64,000 bases of DNA from Nibrella saemangeumensis (lineage in GTDB: Bacteria; Bacteroidota; Bacteroidia; Cytophagales; Spirosomataceae), in contig NZ_BAABHD010000030.1 in assembly GCF_039541915.1 (NCBI RefSeq), positions 62,001-126,000 on the forward strand, in the 5' to 3' direction. Positions within the stretch are counted from its first letter, which is position 1; each line of letters starts with the position of its first letter. Below the pieces are notes generated by a model, which ran no database searches, had not been told where the DNA came from, and saw only the letters and a list, made by a program, of their open reading frames with translations. This document shows, piece after piece, positions 33,236 to 42,433 of the stretch. A program made the translations under genes and the position numbers.

Positions 33236-36200
33236 TTACACCAACGCCAACTCTTCTTCCCCAGCCGCTACCGGCTTCAACTCAACCTTCGGCGGCAGCA
33301 GCTTATACAACACCGGTGTCACAATGCGCGACAGCAGCGTTGAGCTAATCAAACCGCCAATGAGCACCAGCGCGAGCGGAGAATACAGCGGGTTACCTTC
33401 TACTGCCAGCGGAATCAGTCCCCCAATAGCCGTCAGCGAGGTCAGCACAATGGGCACAAAACGAATCTCACCGGCTTCCTGAATGGCTTCCAGCAGCGGT
33501 ACCCCTTCGGCCCGGAGCTGGTTGGTGAAATCGACCAGCAGAATCGAGTTCTTCACCTCTATACCGATCAGGGCGATCAGGCCGATGATGGCGACGAACG
33601 AGAATGGATTGCCCGACAGCAACAGCGCGGCAATAGCCCCGATAATACCCAAGGGAATCACCGACAGGACAATCAGCGAGCTCTTGAACGTACCAAACTC
33701 CAGAACCAGCACCGCCAGAAAACCGAAGGCCGTGATCAAAATGATGGTACCCAGCCCGCCGAACGACTTCTCCCGACTCTCCAGTTCACCGGCTGCCTTG
33801 TACGAGAAGCCCTGCGGAAACTTCATCACGCTCAGTTTCTTCAGTACGTCGTTGTAGACGTTGTCGACCAGATACCCGCTCCTGACAAAGCCGGTTACCG
33901 TTACATAGCGATCTTTGTCGTAATGCCGGATCTGGTTAGTACTGGTTTCAAACTGCAAGTCGGCAATCTGGCGGAGCGGCACGGCTCCGCCGGTAAGCGT
34001 GTTAATGTACAGGCTGTTCAAAACCTGCTGTTCGGCAACTTTGCCTTTGGGTATGGTCACGTTGATGGCGTAATCATCGCCGTTCTGATCCTTAAACGTA
34101 CCAACATTCAACCCCGCAATGGCCAGGCGAATGGTCCGGTTGATGTCGGCCACGGACATACCGAGCAGCCCGGCTTTTTCTTTATTGATTTTAATGCGCA
34201 GATCTGTTTTGCGGTTGGCCAGCGGGTTATTAACGTAGATCAGACCGGGCGTACTTTTTAATACCGTCTCCACACGAGCAGCCATCGTCCGTAAGGTATC
34301 CAGGTTCTCACCAAATATCCGAATGGCAACCGGTGCTTCCTGGTCGGGCCCCTGCTCAAAATCTTTTACTTCGATTTTGGCGTTCGGATACGATTTGAAC
34401 TTGTCGCGAAACTTGTCGATCAACTCCCGCTTATGCGCTGGCGGCATATCTTCCAACTGCACAAAGAATTGAGAGAAGTTGGTCGATTCGCTGCGCTGGA
34501 TCACGTTGTAGTAAATCCGAGGGTTACCCTTACCCACATTGGTCGTAAAATACCGGATCTCTGGCTCGCGGCCCAATACGCTCTCCACGTACCGCGCTAC
34601 CCGGTTGGTCTCCTGCAAACTGGTCCCGTCGGGGGTTTCAATATTGATCAGGAACTGCGGTTTCTCCGAGGCCGGGAACAGAGCGAAGCCCACTTTCGGA
34701 ATCAGCGACAGGGCACCGGCGAAGATACCCAAGGCGACAACCAGCGTAAGGGCCGGGTGCCGCAGCGCCCAGTGCAGCAGGCGGGTGTAGGAACCGCTGA
34801 TAACCTTTTTCATAGCGCGCAGGAAAATATTCCCCTCCGGGTTATGTGATTCTTTCAGCAGACGGCTCGATAGGAACGGTACGATGGTCAGCGACACCAG
34901 CAGCGAAGCCAGAATAGTTGTTACCACGGCCGTCGGCAGGGAGCGGATGAAATCGCCGGACGCTTCCGGTAGGAACATCAAGGGCAAAAACGCCAGCACC
35001 AGCGTAACCGTACAACCAATTACCGCCAGGGTAATCTGCTTAGTGGCCCGGATGGCGGCCTCGCGCTTCGAATACCCCTCGCGCAGATAGCGTTCAATAT
35101 TCTCAACCACTACAATCGAGTCATCGACCAGAATACCCAGTGCGACAATCAGACCCACAATACTCAACTGATTGATGCTAAAACCTAGCGCATCAAGCAG
35201 GCCCAGACCTATCGCCAGCGACAACGGTATAGAAATCATCACCACCAGCGCGGCCCGGAAACCCAGCGGCAGCAGCGTTAGCGATACCAGCAGAATGGCA
35301 ATACCGAAGTCTTTGGCAAATCGATCCAATCGCTTGCTCACGCTGGCAGCCTGATCAAAATTTTTCACCAGCTTAATGTGGGGCGGCAGCGTCTTGCTGA
35401 ACTCCTCAATCACCGGATTAAGCTGCTGGCCTACCTTGTCAATATTCTCACCCATCTTCTGCCCGGCCGTCACCAATACGGCCCGGTGCCCATTCAGCCG
35501 GGTAATGTAGGTCTCTTCTTCGTAATTGTAATCCACATCGGCAATGTCGCGCAGGTAAATAATCTTCTGGCCATTGGTGTACACGATGGTATTCCGGATC
35601 TCGTCCAGTGACTGGTAATCACCGCTGGTTTTAACGTTGAATTTCCGGTTACCTGCCTGAATACTACCGCCCGGAATATTCAGGTTTTCGGCCTGTAAGG
35701 CCACAAGCACCCGATTGGCGGGGATTCCTTCGTGCGCCATCTTCTCCAGATTCAGCGAAATTCGAACAACACTAGCCGGGTAGCCCCAGTCCCGGGCGTT
35801 TTTCAGGCTTGTAATCTTCTCCAGCCGCTTCTTCAAGCCGTCGGCATAATCGCCTAGCTCTTTGTTCGAGGCCACTTCAGAGACCAAAGCTACCTGCACA
35901 ATGTTGACATCGGTCGGGCTGAATTTCTGGATCTTGATATCGAAAATATCCTGGGGCAGTTCGGCTCGGAGCGCGTTCACTTCGCGCACAATTTCCTGGT
36001 ATTTCTCGTCCGGATCCTGGTCATAATCGTATTCAATGCGGAGCACCGCCAGGCCGTCGTCTACATTCGAGATGACGTGCTTGATGTTGTCCAGTTCGTT
36101 GAACTTCTTCTCGGCCGGGTCTACTACGAGCTCTTCCATATCCATAGCGTCGGTACCCGGATAAACGATGACAACGGCGAACGACGGCGCGGTGAATTCA

Positions 36201-36313
36201 GGGTCTTCGCCACGGGGCATGTTCAGCAGCGAATTCACGCCCAGCGCTACCACCGCAACGAACATCACCAGCATAAACTGCCAGTTCTTGACGGAAAATT
36301 CGGATAAGTTCAT
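33236..36313 (-). CDS. RND efflux pump inner-membrane transporter
   Basis: A 1025-residue AcrB-type proton-driven pump with 12 membrane helices and two large periplasmic loops. The first TM is near 10-28 (WQFMLVMFVAVVALG). The TM4 proton-relay pair is in GILVDDSIVVVENIER near 390. The adaptor and the outer-membrane TolC gene lie upstream on the same strand, and the three genes form one operon under the TetR-type regulator. The pump probably exports drugs or toxic metabolites; metal export is less likely from the Asp pair. Confidence 0.93.
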   Translation of the reverse strand: MNLSEFSVKNWQFMLVMFVAVVALGVNSLLNMPRGEDPEFTAPSFAVVIVYPGTDAMDMEELVVDPAEKKFNELDNIKHVISNVDDGLAVLRIEYDYDQDPDEKYQEIVREVNALRAELPQDIFDIKIQKFSPTDVNIVQVALVSEVASNKELGDYADGLKKRLEKITSLKNARDWGYPASVVRISLNLEKMAHEGIPANRVLVALQAENLNIPGGSIQAGNRKFNVKTSGDYQSLDEIRNTIVYTNGQKIIYLRDIADVDYNYEEETYITRLNGHRAVLVTAGQKMGENIDKVGQQLNPVIEEFSKTLPPHIKLVKNFDQAASVSKRLDRFAKDFGIAILLVSLTLLPLGFRAALVVMISIPLSLAIGLGLLDALGFSINQLSIVGLIVALGILVDDSIVVVENIERYLREGYSKREAAIRATKQITLAVIGCTVTLVLAFLPLMFLPEASGDFIRSLPTAVVTTILASLLVSLTIVPFLSSRLLKESHNPEGNIFLRAMKKVISGSYTRLLHWALRHPALTLVVALGIFAGALSLIPKVGFALFPASEKPQFLINIETPDGTSLQETNRVARYVESVLGREPEIRYFTTNVGKGNPRIYYNVIQRSESTNFSQFFVQLEDMPPAHKRELIDKFRDKFKSYPNAKIEVKDFEQGPDQEAPVAIRIFGENLDTLRTMAARVETVLKSTPGLIYVNNPLANRKTDLRIKINKEKAGLLGMSVADINRTIRLAIAGLNVGTFKDQNGDDYAINVTIPKGKVAEQQVLNSLYINTLTGGAVPLRQIADLQFETSTNQIRHYDKDRYVTVTGFVRSGYLVDNVYNDVLKKLSVMKFPQGFSYKAAGELESREKSFGGLGTIILITAFGFLAVLVLEFGTFKSSLIVLSVIPLGIIGAIAALLLSGNPFSFVAIIGLIALIGIEVKNSILLVDFTNQLRAEGVPLLEAIQEAGEIRFVPIVLTSLTAIGGLIPLAVEGNPLYSPLALVLIGGLISSTLLSRIVTPVLYKLLPPKVELKPVAAGEEELALV

Positions 36314-36325
36314 GACAGGTACCGG

Positions 36326-37405
36326 TTAGTGTAGAACGACAGTTGAGTTTTCGGTGAGGTACGCGGAGCCGGCCGTAACAACCGACGTCTTACCATCTAT
36401 ACCACCGGTGACGAGGACGGTAGCCCCGTCGATGAAGCCAATCTGTATGGGTAATTTGCGAACGTGCTTTTTGTCATCGGCCAGTACGTACACGAAGGCG
36501 TCTTTGCCGTTACCCTCCACAATAGCTTCAATAGGCACTACCGTGTAGGAGCGGCTTTGGGCGGGTTGCAGCTTTACTTTGGCGAACAGGCCGGGCGCAA
36601 ACCGGGCGGCCCCCGGATTAATGCGGACTTCTATCTCATAGAGCTTGTTCATCGGATCAGCAGCCTGAGCCAATTTACTGACGATACCACTAAACGTTTG
36701 ATCGGGGTAGGCGTCAAGGTTGACACTGGCCCGGTCACCGGGCTTCAGCCGGGCCCAGTCTTTGTCGGATACGCCCACGCGAACAACCCAGTCGGATTTC
36801 CGGTTTGACGAGATCATGAATACCGGGGAGCCGGCTGACGCCAGTTCGCCTTCGTTCATCAGCTTACGGGTAACAGTGCCGTCGACGGTGGAGTGTATCT
36901 GCGCGTAGCTGCGGTTAAACTGCGCAATGGTCAGGTTCTGCTTCGCTACATTGTTGCCAGTAGTGGCGTTTTGCAACTGCTCCAGGGTAGCAGCTGTATC
37001 GGCGTAAAGAGCTTTTACCCGGGCCAGGTCGCGATCCGCCTTTTCGGTAGCAAACTGCGCCTGCCCTACCTGCGCGTTAATTTCCGTTAGGTCGAGTGTT
37101 GCCAGCACCTGCCCCTTCCGCACAAATTGTCCTTCACTGACGTATATTTTATTAATAATTCCGCCAATCTTGAAAGACAAACGCGCTTCCTCAGAAGAGG
37201 AGACCAGGCCGGATACTATAACCGGCTCCGACCGCACTACCGACGAAACAGGAGCCAGCTTCACCGGCACGGCCGCGTCCACGGGGCCCGCATCTTCCGA
37301 TTGAATAGCAGTGGTTGTCGTGTTGGCAGATTCCTCAGCCTTGGTCCCACACGCCCATAGCGCTGTGGCAAGCAACAATGATGTGAATAGGGGTATAATT
37401 TTCAT
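36326..37405 (-). CDS. RND pump periplasmic adaptor (membrane fusion) lipoprotein
   Basis: A 359-residue adaptor with a lipoprotein signal (lipobox ALWAC, Cys19). The barrel-sandwich/lipoyl and alpha-hairpin regions lie at about 65-200 (GGIINKIYVSEGQFVRKGQV, then AQFATEKADRDLARVK), followed by beta-barrel and membrane-proximal domains. It starts 30 bases after the TolC-like gene and ends 12 before the pump gene. Confidence 0.93.
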   Translation of the reverse strand: MKIIPLFTSLLLATALWACGTKAEESANTTTTAIQSEDAGPVDAAVPVKLAPVSSVVRSEPVIVSGLVSSSEEARLSFKIGGIINKIYVSEGQFVRKGQVLATLDLTEINAQVGQAQFATEKADRDLARVKALYADTAATLEQLQNATTGNNVAKQNLTIAQFNRSYAQIHSTVDGTVTRKLMNEGELASAGSPVFMISSNRKSDWVVRVGVSDKDWARLKPGDRASVNLDAYPDQTFSGIVSKLAQAADPMNKLYEIEVRINPGAARFAPGLFAKVKLQPAQSRSYTVVPIEAIVEGNGKDAFVYVLADDKKHVRKLPIQIGFIDGATVLVTGGIDGKTSVVTAGSAYLTENSTVVLH

Positions 37406-37435
37406 GATCGTACAGTTTTCGTTATCTATTTTTCA

Positions 37436-38803
37436 TTATTGAATAGCCGTTACCCGGTCCAGTGCCGCCTTCTTCACCAGCACATCGTAGCGCGAAAGCG
37501 ATTGCTGGAGTTGACTGGTCAGCCGGTCGTTCTGCGCTTTCAGGTACTCCACTAGCAGGGCCTGGCCGTTGCGGTATTTGCTGTCGATCAGCCGGAAGGT
37601 CTGCTCGGCATTCACAACACTGCTCTGGGTAGCGCTCAGGCTCTCTTTAGCAGCATCCAGATCATAGTAAGCCTGCACCACCTGTAGCTGAATCTGCTTC
37701 TGGACTTCGGAGATTTTGGTTTGCAGCAGATCGGTCTGAATCTTTGCCTGCTGGATTTTCGAACGCTTTTCGTAACCCCGGAACAAGTCCCACTGCAGGC
37801 CTATTTGCCCTACCACATAGGCCTGATTGCGAAACGTGTAGCCAAAACCCTGAAAGCCGGTATTACCACCGATGTATATATTGGGAATCCGGGCACTAGC
37901 CGTATTCAGCTTAACCGCATTCTGAGCGGCCCGCAGCGAACTGCTCAGTTGAACCAGTTCCTGCCGGTTCCGTACCGCCGTTTGCTGCAGGTCGGCCACC
38001 GGAAAACCGTCGGCCAGCGCTGCGGTACGGCTCAGGGTAGTGTCCACGAGAATATCGGCGGTTAGTTCGCGGTTGAGCAGGAAATTGAAATAAGCTTTGG
38101 CCGATTCACGGTTCTTTTCAGCCACGGCCATCTGCTGGTCGAGCTTACTGACTTCGTAGCGGGCAGCGGTCACTACATCTTTGGTCGCGACATTATTGGT
38201 AACCAGCTTCTCATTTAACCGGGTCAGTTCCCGCAGCACGTTGCGCGAATTTTCGTAAATCCGAATCGCGTCCAGCGTTTGCAGGTATTGGTAGTACGCC
38301 GATGCAATGGTATAGCGGAGTTCGTTCTCAACTACCCGCTTTCGCGCTTCCTGTCCGGAAATCAGGTCTTTCTGAATCAGGTAATTGTAGTGAATGTCGG
38401 TGTTAAAGACGGCGTACTGTACACTCAGCTTTGTGTCGTGGAAGTTGTTCGGGGCCAGCAGTTCGTTGACGTTCGGGATATTGGTCGGGAACCGCTCCGC
38501 CCCGGTAATCTGATTCAGCGTTGCATATACAGGATTCAGCATATCGCCCACCGGAAACTGGAGCCGACGTCCACCGGCCGCCAGCGAATAGGTGGGGTTA
38601 AATGCCACTTTAGGATAAAACAGCGCCTTCGCCTGATTCAGCGACTCTGTTACCCGACTCAGTTCGAGGGATTCCTGCTTCAGCGCCAGATTGCTTTGCA
38701 GTCCTTCCTGAATGTACGTGTTCAGGATTGGAGACGGTTGGGCGATGCTCAAAATAGGCACCGCCGTAATTAACCATAGCAGGGTATTTGTTTTCAAACT
38801 CAT
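37436..38803 (-). CDS. TolC-family outer-membrane efflux channel
   Basis: A 455-residue outer-membrane efflux protein with a signal peptide (cleavage near SIAQ) and two long helical repeats rich in Gln/Ala/Leu (NLALKQESLELSRVTE near 40; YDLDAAKESLSATQSSV near 395). ATG 38803 is the first usable start. It is the first gene of the pump operon, directly behind a TetR operator copy. Confidence 0.92.
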   Translation of the reverse strand: MSLKTNTLLWLITAVPILSIAQPSPILNTYIQEGLQSNLALKQESLELSRVTESLNQAKALFYPKVAFNPTYSLAAGGRRLQFPVGDMLNPVYATLNQITGAERFPTNIPNVNELLAPNNFHDTKLSVQYAVFNTDIHYNYLIQKDLISGQEARKRVVENELRYTIASAYYQYLQTLDAIRIYENSRNVLRELTRLNEKLVTNNVATKDVVTAARYEVSKLDQQMAVAEKNRESAKAYFNFLLNRELTADILVDTTLSRTAALADGFPVADLQQTAVRNRQELVQLSSSLRAAQNAVKLNTASARIPNIYIGGNTGFQGFGYTFRNQAYVVGQIGLQWDLFRGYEKRSKIQQAKIQTDLLQTKISEVQKQIQLQVVQAYYDLDAAKESLSATQSSVVNAEQTFRLIDSKYRNGQALLVEYLKAQNDRLTSQLQQSLSRYDVLVKKAALDRVTAIQ

Positions 38804-38806
38804 AAC

Positions 38807-38834
38807 CAAAGTTAATTTAGTGAACAGTGTTTAG
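38807..38834 (-). promoter_or_regulatory. Pump operon promoter with TetR operator copy
   Basis: On the minus strand the -7 box TAACTTTG (38814-38807) ends just before ATG 38803. The operator-like TGAACA-G-TGTTTA (38822-38834) lies immediately upstream and is one mismatch from the perfect palindrome at 39498-39510. The -7/start distance would give an almost leaderless transcript. Confidence 0.55.
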
Positions 38835-38850
38835 TGGATAGCAAAATTTT

Positions 38851-39468
38851 TTAAAGACCTTTTCGAATGGTATCTGAAAAAAGCTCAAAAGCCTCCTGCA
38901 TCAGTTTTCCGCGCCGTTCTTCGCTAAAGATCATCATACGCTTGCGCAGAAACAGCGCCGACAATCCATGTACCATGCTCCAGATCATCAGAGAAGCCCG
39001 CTCTGCATCCTGGTGCTTAAATACCCCGGCATCAATACACTGCTGGACTACCTGCACCAACATATTGAATGCGATCCTGCCCTCGTCCCAGACATCTTCA
39101 CGACATTCCAGTGTCTCCAATGGCGCGGTCATGATAAACATCAGGTCGAACATCTCCGGATTTTCAAATGCATAATGGATGTACTGTTGCCCCATCCTGA
39201 CCAGCCGCTCAAACGGGTCATCAACGGTGAATACGGGTTTAAACTTCTCTATCAGTTTTCCAAAAGCCTCTTGATGCAGCGCATATAGTAAATCGTTCTT
39301 GTCTTTATAATATAGGTATATGGTGGCCGGACTGTATTCAATAGCATCGGCAATGTTGCGTATACTGACCTTCTCGTACCCGTTTGCCAGAAACAGGTGC
39401 CGCGCAGCCTCTAAAATCATTTTACGCATTTCGGCTCTCTCCCGCTCTTTCCGTTCTGTAATTCCCAT
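38851..39468 (-). CDS. TetR-family repressor of the RND pump operon
   Basis: A 205-residue TetR regulator from ATG 39468; the reading from 39489 is only leader. The N-terminal HTH covers about 30-58 (GYEKVSIRNIADAIEYSPATIYLYYKDK region), and the rest is an all-helical ligand-binding domain. It lies 47 bases upstream of the pump operon on the same strand. Operator copies in both promoters point to autoregulation and control of the pump. Confidence 0.92.
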   Translation of the reverse strand: MGITERKERERAEMRKMILEAARHLFLANGYEKVSIRNIADAIEYSPATIYLYYKDKNDLLYALHQEAFGKLIEKFKPVFTVDDPFERLVRMGQQYIHYAFENPEMFDLMFIMTAPLETLECREDVWDEGRIAFNMLVQVVQQCIDAGVFKHQDAERASLMIWSMVHGLSALFLRKRMMIFSEERRGKLMQEAFELFSDTIRKGL

Positions 39469-39488
39469 AGCAATGTTGATCAACAGCA

Positions 39489-39519
39489 CAAACTTACTAA
39501 ACAGTGTTTATAAAGCAAG
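39489..39519 (-). promoter_or_regulatory. TetR-gene promoter with perfect operator palindrome
   Basis: Minus-strand -7 box TAAGTTTG (39496-39489), a 19-base spacer and -33 CTTG (39519-39516): a near-perfect Bacteroidota promoter. The spacer holds the palindrome TAAACA-G-TGTTTA (39498-39510), so repressor binding would block the polymerase. Confidence 0.65.
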
Positions 39520-39869
39520 CGTTGTTTACCAAAACGTATTATTTAAAGGATTAGCCGGTAAGAATAGAGGTTAAACTGTACTGATAACTTCCAGTCTAAT
39601 TATTGATCAGTAAGCTTTATTTGTCAATAGGTCCTGATATGATTCAGGCAGAGGTAACCTTTACACTTCATCGCGCTGATTTGGCAGTTCAACCGGAAGT
39701 TTTGCTCAATAGATTAAATTCCGCTCGGAAAACAGCTCTTTCCTGCTCAATTTTACAGCATCAGGCCTTGCCAGACGTACCTCATGAGCAGAATCAGCCT
39801 CCGTCCTGACGGCGCTCATGCGGCAGTCGCAGCAGACCCGCTAATTTCACACCATCATTGAAAGCGAAT
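39520..39869. other. Intergenic stretch without a recognised gene
   Basis: About 350 bases between the TetR promoter and the stress protein. A short open frame starting at ATG 39639 (56 codons) resembles nothing I know and is probably not a gene. I see no repeat, tRNA or convincing hairpin beyond a weak ACTGAT/ATCAGT pair. Confidence 0.5.
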
Positions 39870-40295
39870 ATGAAGACGGTATTATATCCAACAGATTGTT
39901 CTATAGAGTCGGCCCGTGCGCTGAAAGAGTGGTTGTCGCGTCAGATTGGGGAGCCTGTAAACGTTACGATTGTCCAGCCTTATGACATTATGCCGGACGC
40001 TCCGCTAGCCAAAGCTTCGTTTAAAGAAGCTAAACAACTGGCCGATCAGCGACTCAGCCAATGGGTGCAGGCCGCGGGTATTGCCGGCAAGGCTACTATT
40101 GATGCGCGGTCAATTCTGGGCGGTGCCGAGGTGCTGATCAAATCATTCCTGGCTTTGTACCCGTATGACCTGCTTCTGGTCGACGAAAACGGCTTCGGCC
40201 TGACCAACGGCGTAACAGCCTTTTTGAACCAGACACTAACCAACCTGGAAATTACCGTCGAAACCGACTATGCGGTTCTGGAACAGGCTGCGTAA
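39870..40295 (+). CDS. Universal-stress-like small protein
   Basis: A 141-residue cytoplasmic protein. It starts MKTVLYPTDCSIESARALK, like UspA domains, with alternating strands and helices through LVDENGFG near 110. It lacks the clear G-x2-G-x9-G-(S/T) ATP loop, so it may be a non-ATP-binding variant. ATG 39870 is preferred over TTG 39858. The function is inferred only from the fold. Confidence 0.6.
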   Translation: MKTVLYPTDCSIESARALKEWLSRQIGEPVNVTIVQPYDIMPDAPLAKASFKEAKQLADQRLSQWVQAAGIAGKATIDARSILGGAEVLIKSFLALYPYDLLLVDENGFGLTNGVTAFLNQTLTNLEITVETDYAVLEQAA

Positions 40296-40346
40296 GGCCG
40301 CACTGTTTCCAACCACCTTCCTCTCATAAATATCTCCTGAAGCCAC

Positions 40347-40433
40347 CTAAACCTTAGGGGTTTAGCGTTGTCTAACTGACAACAGGGGAAAATTACCGGA
40401 TCAGCCGAAACTCCTGCGTGGGTTTCGGCTGAT
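40347..40433 (+). other. Three tandem hairpins between the stress protein and the thioredoxin gene
   Basis: CTAAACC/GGTTTAG (40347-40353 and 40359-40365), GTTGTC/GACAAC (40367-40372 and 40378-40383), and a 12-bp stem (40400-40411 and 40422-40433). The last is followed by TGTGTTT and is terminator-like. The compact series could be a small RNA or a leader for the next gene. Confidence 0.6.
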
Positions 40434-40475
40434 TGTGTTTCAACAAGATATGATCTCCCTGACCGTTAAAATCTT

Positions 40476-40958
40476 ATGAAGCTGGCTGTAGCCATTGTAT
40501 TGCTCGGTTTCGGGCTAACCACCCCCACCACTGCCCAATCTGTACAGGTAGTCAAGTTTGACACTTTGCAGCAATTACTGAACCGTCCCACCGATACCAC
40601 CTATGTCATCAATTTCTGGGCTACCTGGTGTAAACCCTGCGTATCGGAGCTGCAGCATTTTGAGCAGTTGTCGCAAGACGTTCAACTGCAAAACGTGAAG
40701 GTGCTGCTGGTGAGTATGGATTTCGCTAAAGATCTGGTAAACCGGGTGCAGCCGTTTCTGCTCCGCAAAGAGATAACCGTTCCGGTATGGCTGCTGGACG
40801 ATACGAATTACAACAGTTGGATCGATCGTATCGACGACAGCTGGACGGGCGCTATTCCCGCTACGCTGATGATTAATCCGCTAACCCGGAAGAAAAAATT
40901 CTTTGAGCAGGAGTTCACGTACGAAGCTTTATATGACGAAGTGTCAGAATTCGATTAA
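40476..40958 (+). CDS. TlpA-like exported thioredoxin
   Basis: A 160-residue exported thioredoxin-fold protein. A signal peptide (about 1-20, ending TTAQ) precedes the redox motif WATWCKPC (Cys52, Cys55) and the thioredoxin core. The cis-Pro region is in GAIPATLM near 130. It is a periplasmic thiol-disulfide oxidoreductase and is followed after 49 bases by a second thioredoxin-fold gene. Confidence 0.9.
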   Translation: MKLAVAIVLLGFGLTTPTTAQSVQVVKFDTLQQLLNRPTDTTYVINFWATWCKPCVSELQHFEQLSQDVQLQNVKVLLVSMDFAKDLVNRVQPFLLRKEITVPVWLLDDTNYNSWIDRIDDSWTGAIPATLMINPLTRKKKFFEQEFTYEALYDEVSEFD

Positions 40959-41007
40959 TGTTCCATCTTTTTTCTTACATTTATTAACCAAGAACAAACG
41001 CAAACTC

Positions 41008-41640
41008 ATGAGAAATACATATATAGTGGGTTTGATTGCTATACTGGCGGTATTGATTGCGTCAACGAGCCATCAGACCCGCGCTCAGTCACCAAAAGGC
41101 TATTCCGTAGGTGAAGCGATTGCCAGCTTTAGCCTGAAAAACGTGGATGGCCGGATGATCGGTCCGGCTAATTACCAGGGGCAGAAGGGCCTCATCGTGG
41201 TCTTCTCCAGCAACCATTGTCCGTTTTCAAAAGCCTACGAGGATCGGGTTCAGGAGTTGAACCGTAGGTACTCATCGCAGGGGTTTCCCGTTGTTGCCAT
41301 AATGCCCAATGATCCGTCGGCTTATGAGGAGGACTCTTATGAGCAGATGAAAACCCGCGCCAGCGAGAAAAACTTTTCGTATCCCTACCTGCTGGACGAA
41401 AGTCAGTCAGTTGCCAAAGCCTTTGGGGCGTCCCGGACCCCACACGTTTATGTGCTGAAGCGCTCGGGCGACCGCTTCACGGTGGAGTATATCGGGGCCA
41501 TTGACGACAACCCCCAGGATGCCTCCGGTGTGCAGCGCCGGTATGTGGAAGAAGCCGTGAACAATTTGCTCGCGGGCAGACCGGTTGCGGTTACGACCAC
41601 CAAAGCCATTGGCTGTGCCATCAAATGGAAGAATATGTAA
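41008..41640 (+). CDS. Exported thioredoxin-like (redoxin) protein
   Basis: A 210-residue exported protein with a signal peptide (cleavage near TRAQ, residue 27). The redox Cys71 is in SSNHCPFSKAYE and a second conserved Cys203 in IGCAIKWK at the C-terminus. This matches a Bacteroidota family of AhpC/TSA-like periplasmic proteins. ATG 41008 is used; the longer frame overlaps the preceding gene. Confidence 0.88.
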   Translation: MRNTYIVGLIAILAVLIASTSHQTRAQSPKGYSVGEAIASFSLKNVDGRMIGPANYQGQKGLIVVFSSNHCPFSKAYEDRVQELNRRYSSQGFPVVAIMPNDPSAYEEDSYEQMKTRASEKNFSYPYLLDESQSVAKAFGASRTPHVYVLKRSGDRFTVEYIGAIDDNPQDASGVQRRYVEEAVNNLLAGRPVAVTTTKAIGCAIKWKNM

Positions 41641-41695
41641 TTGGCACAGAATTTGAACAGTAGCTGGTACAAACCAATTGTTTTACTACTACGTT

Positions 41696-42244
41696 ATGAA
41701 AAAGGTACAAGTTGTTTTCAAGCAGTTCATGGGTATAGCCATTCTGGCAGGTACGCTGACGTTTATGCAAGCCTGCGATAATAATAAGAATGATGCCCGT
41801 ACAGATGATGCGCTGGAGCAAACAGGTGATGCGATCGAAGCTGATGCTAAAGATGCCACAGATGAGGCCCGCACCGAAGCTGACCGGGCTGGTGACCGGA
41901 TGGAACAAGGCGCTGAGAACACAGCTGCTGATTTCCGCCGGGAGCGTGACGAAGCCGTCAACGGTATCAACCGTCGGATGGGTGAACTGGATCGTGAAAT
42001 TGACGAATTACAAGCTAAGATAAAGCGCGAAGGCCGCGAGGCTAAAGCAGAGTCCAAAGAGAAACTCGCTGGTTTGGAGGATGAGCGTCGTGAACTGAGA
42101 GATGATCTGAATAAAGCCAAGAATGCAACGGCAGATGCTTGGCAGGACGTGAAACGTGGTTTTAAGCGGGCCGGTCAAAGCATTGGTAATGCCCTGGACC
42201 GCGCCGGTGAAAAATTAGATGGTGATGGCAACCCCAATCGCTAA
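41696..42244 (+). CDS. Coiled-coil lipoprotein of unknown function
   Basis: A 182-residue probable lipoprotein with lipobox MQAC (Cys27). The mature part is almost entirely charged helix (EADAKDATDEARTEADRAGD, then ELDREIDELQAKIKREGR). This looks like a periplasmic coiled-coil or LEA-like protein. No family is recognised. ATG 41696 is preferred over the upstream ORF start. A terminator follows at 42272. Confidence 0.75.
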   Translation: MKKVQVVFKQFMGIAILAGTLTFMQACDNNKNDARTDDALEQTGDAIEADAKDATDEARTEADRAGDRMEQGAENTAADFRRERDEAVNGINRRMGELDREIDELQAKIKREGREAKAESKEKLAGLEDERRELRDDLNKAKNATADAWQDVKRGFKRAGQSIGNALDRAGEKLDGDGNPNR

Positions 42245-42271
42245 GGAATTTTAAACAGCCATTTTGCAGAG

Positions 42272-42303
42272 AGCCTCACTATCATATGATGGTGGGGCTT
42301 TTT
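42272..42303 (+). terminator. Rho-independent terminator after the coiled-coil lipoprotein
   Basis: A stem made of AGCCtCACtATCAT paired with ATGATgGTGgGGCT (with G-U pairs), followed by TTTTT. Confidence 0.8.
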
Positions 42304-42433
42304 CGTGCCGTTTTTGTAGCGGGTTTTCCACACTAAGGTATTATTCGGTAACGGCAGCATAGGTACGAGGAAATAACAGGAATCAGCTAAAACTAAGGTA
42401 CCATCAGCCTGGTTACTCTTGTAAATAACCATA

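Noticed and set aside
39603..39809. A 68-codon frame in the gap after the tetR promoter
   Set aside because: It starts at TTG, has no family resemblance and no promoter or coupling to a neighbour.
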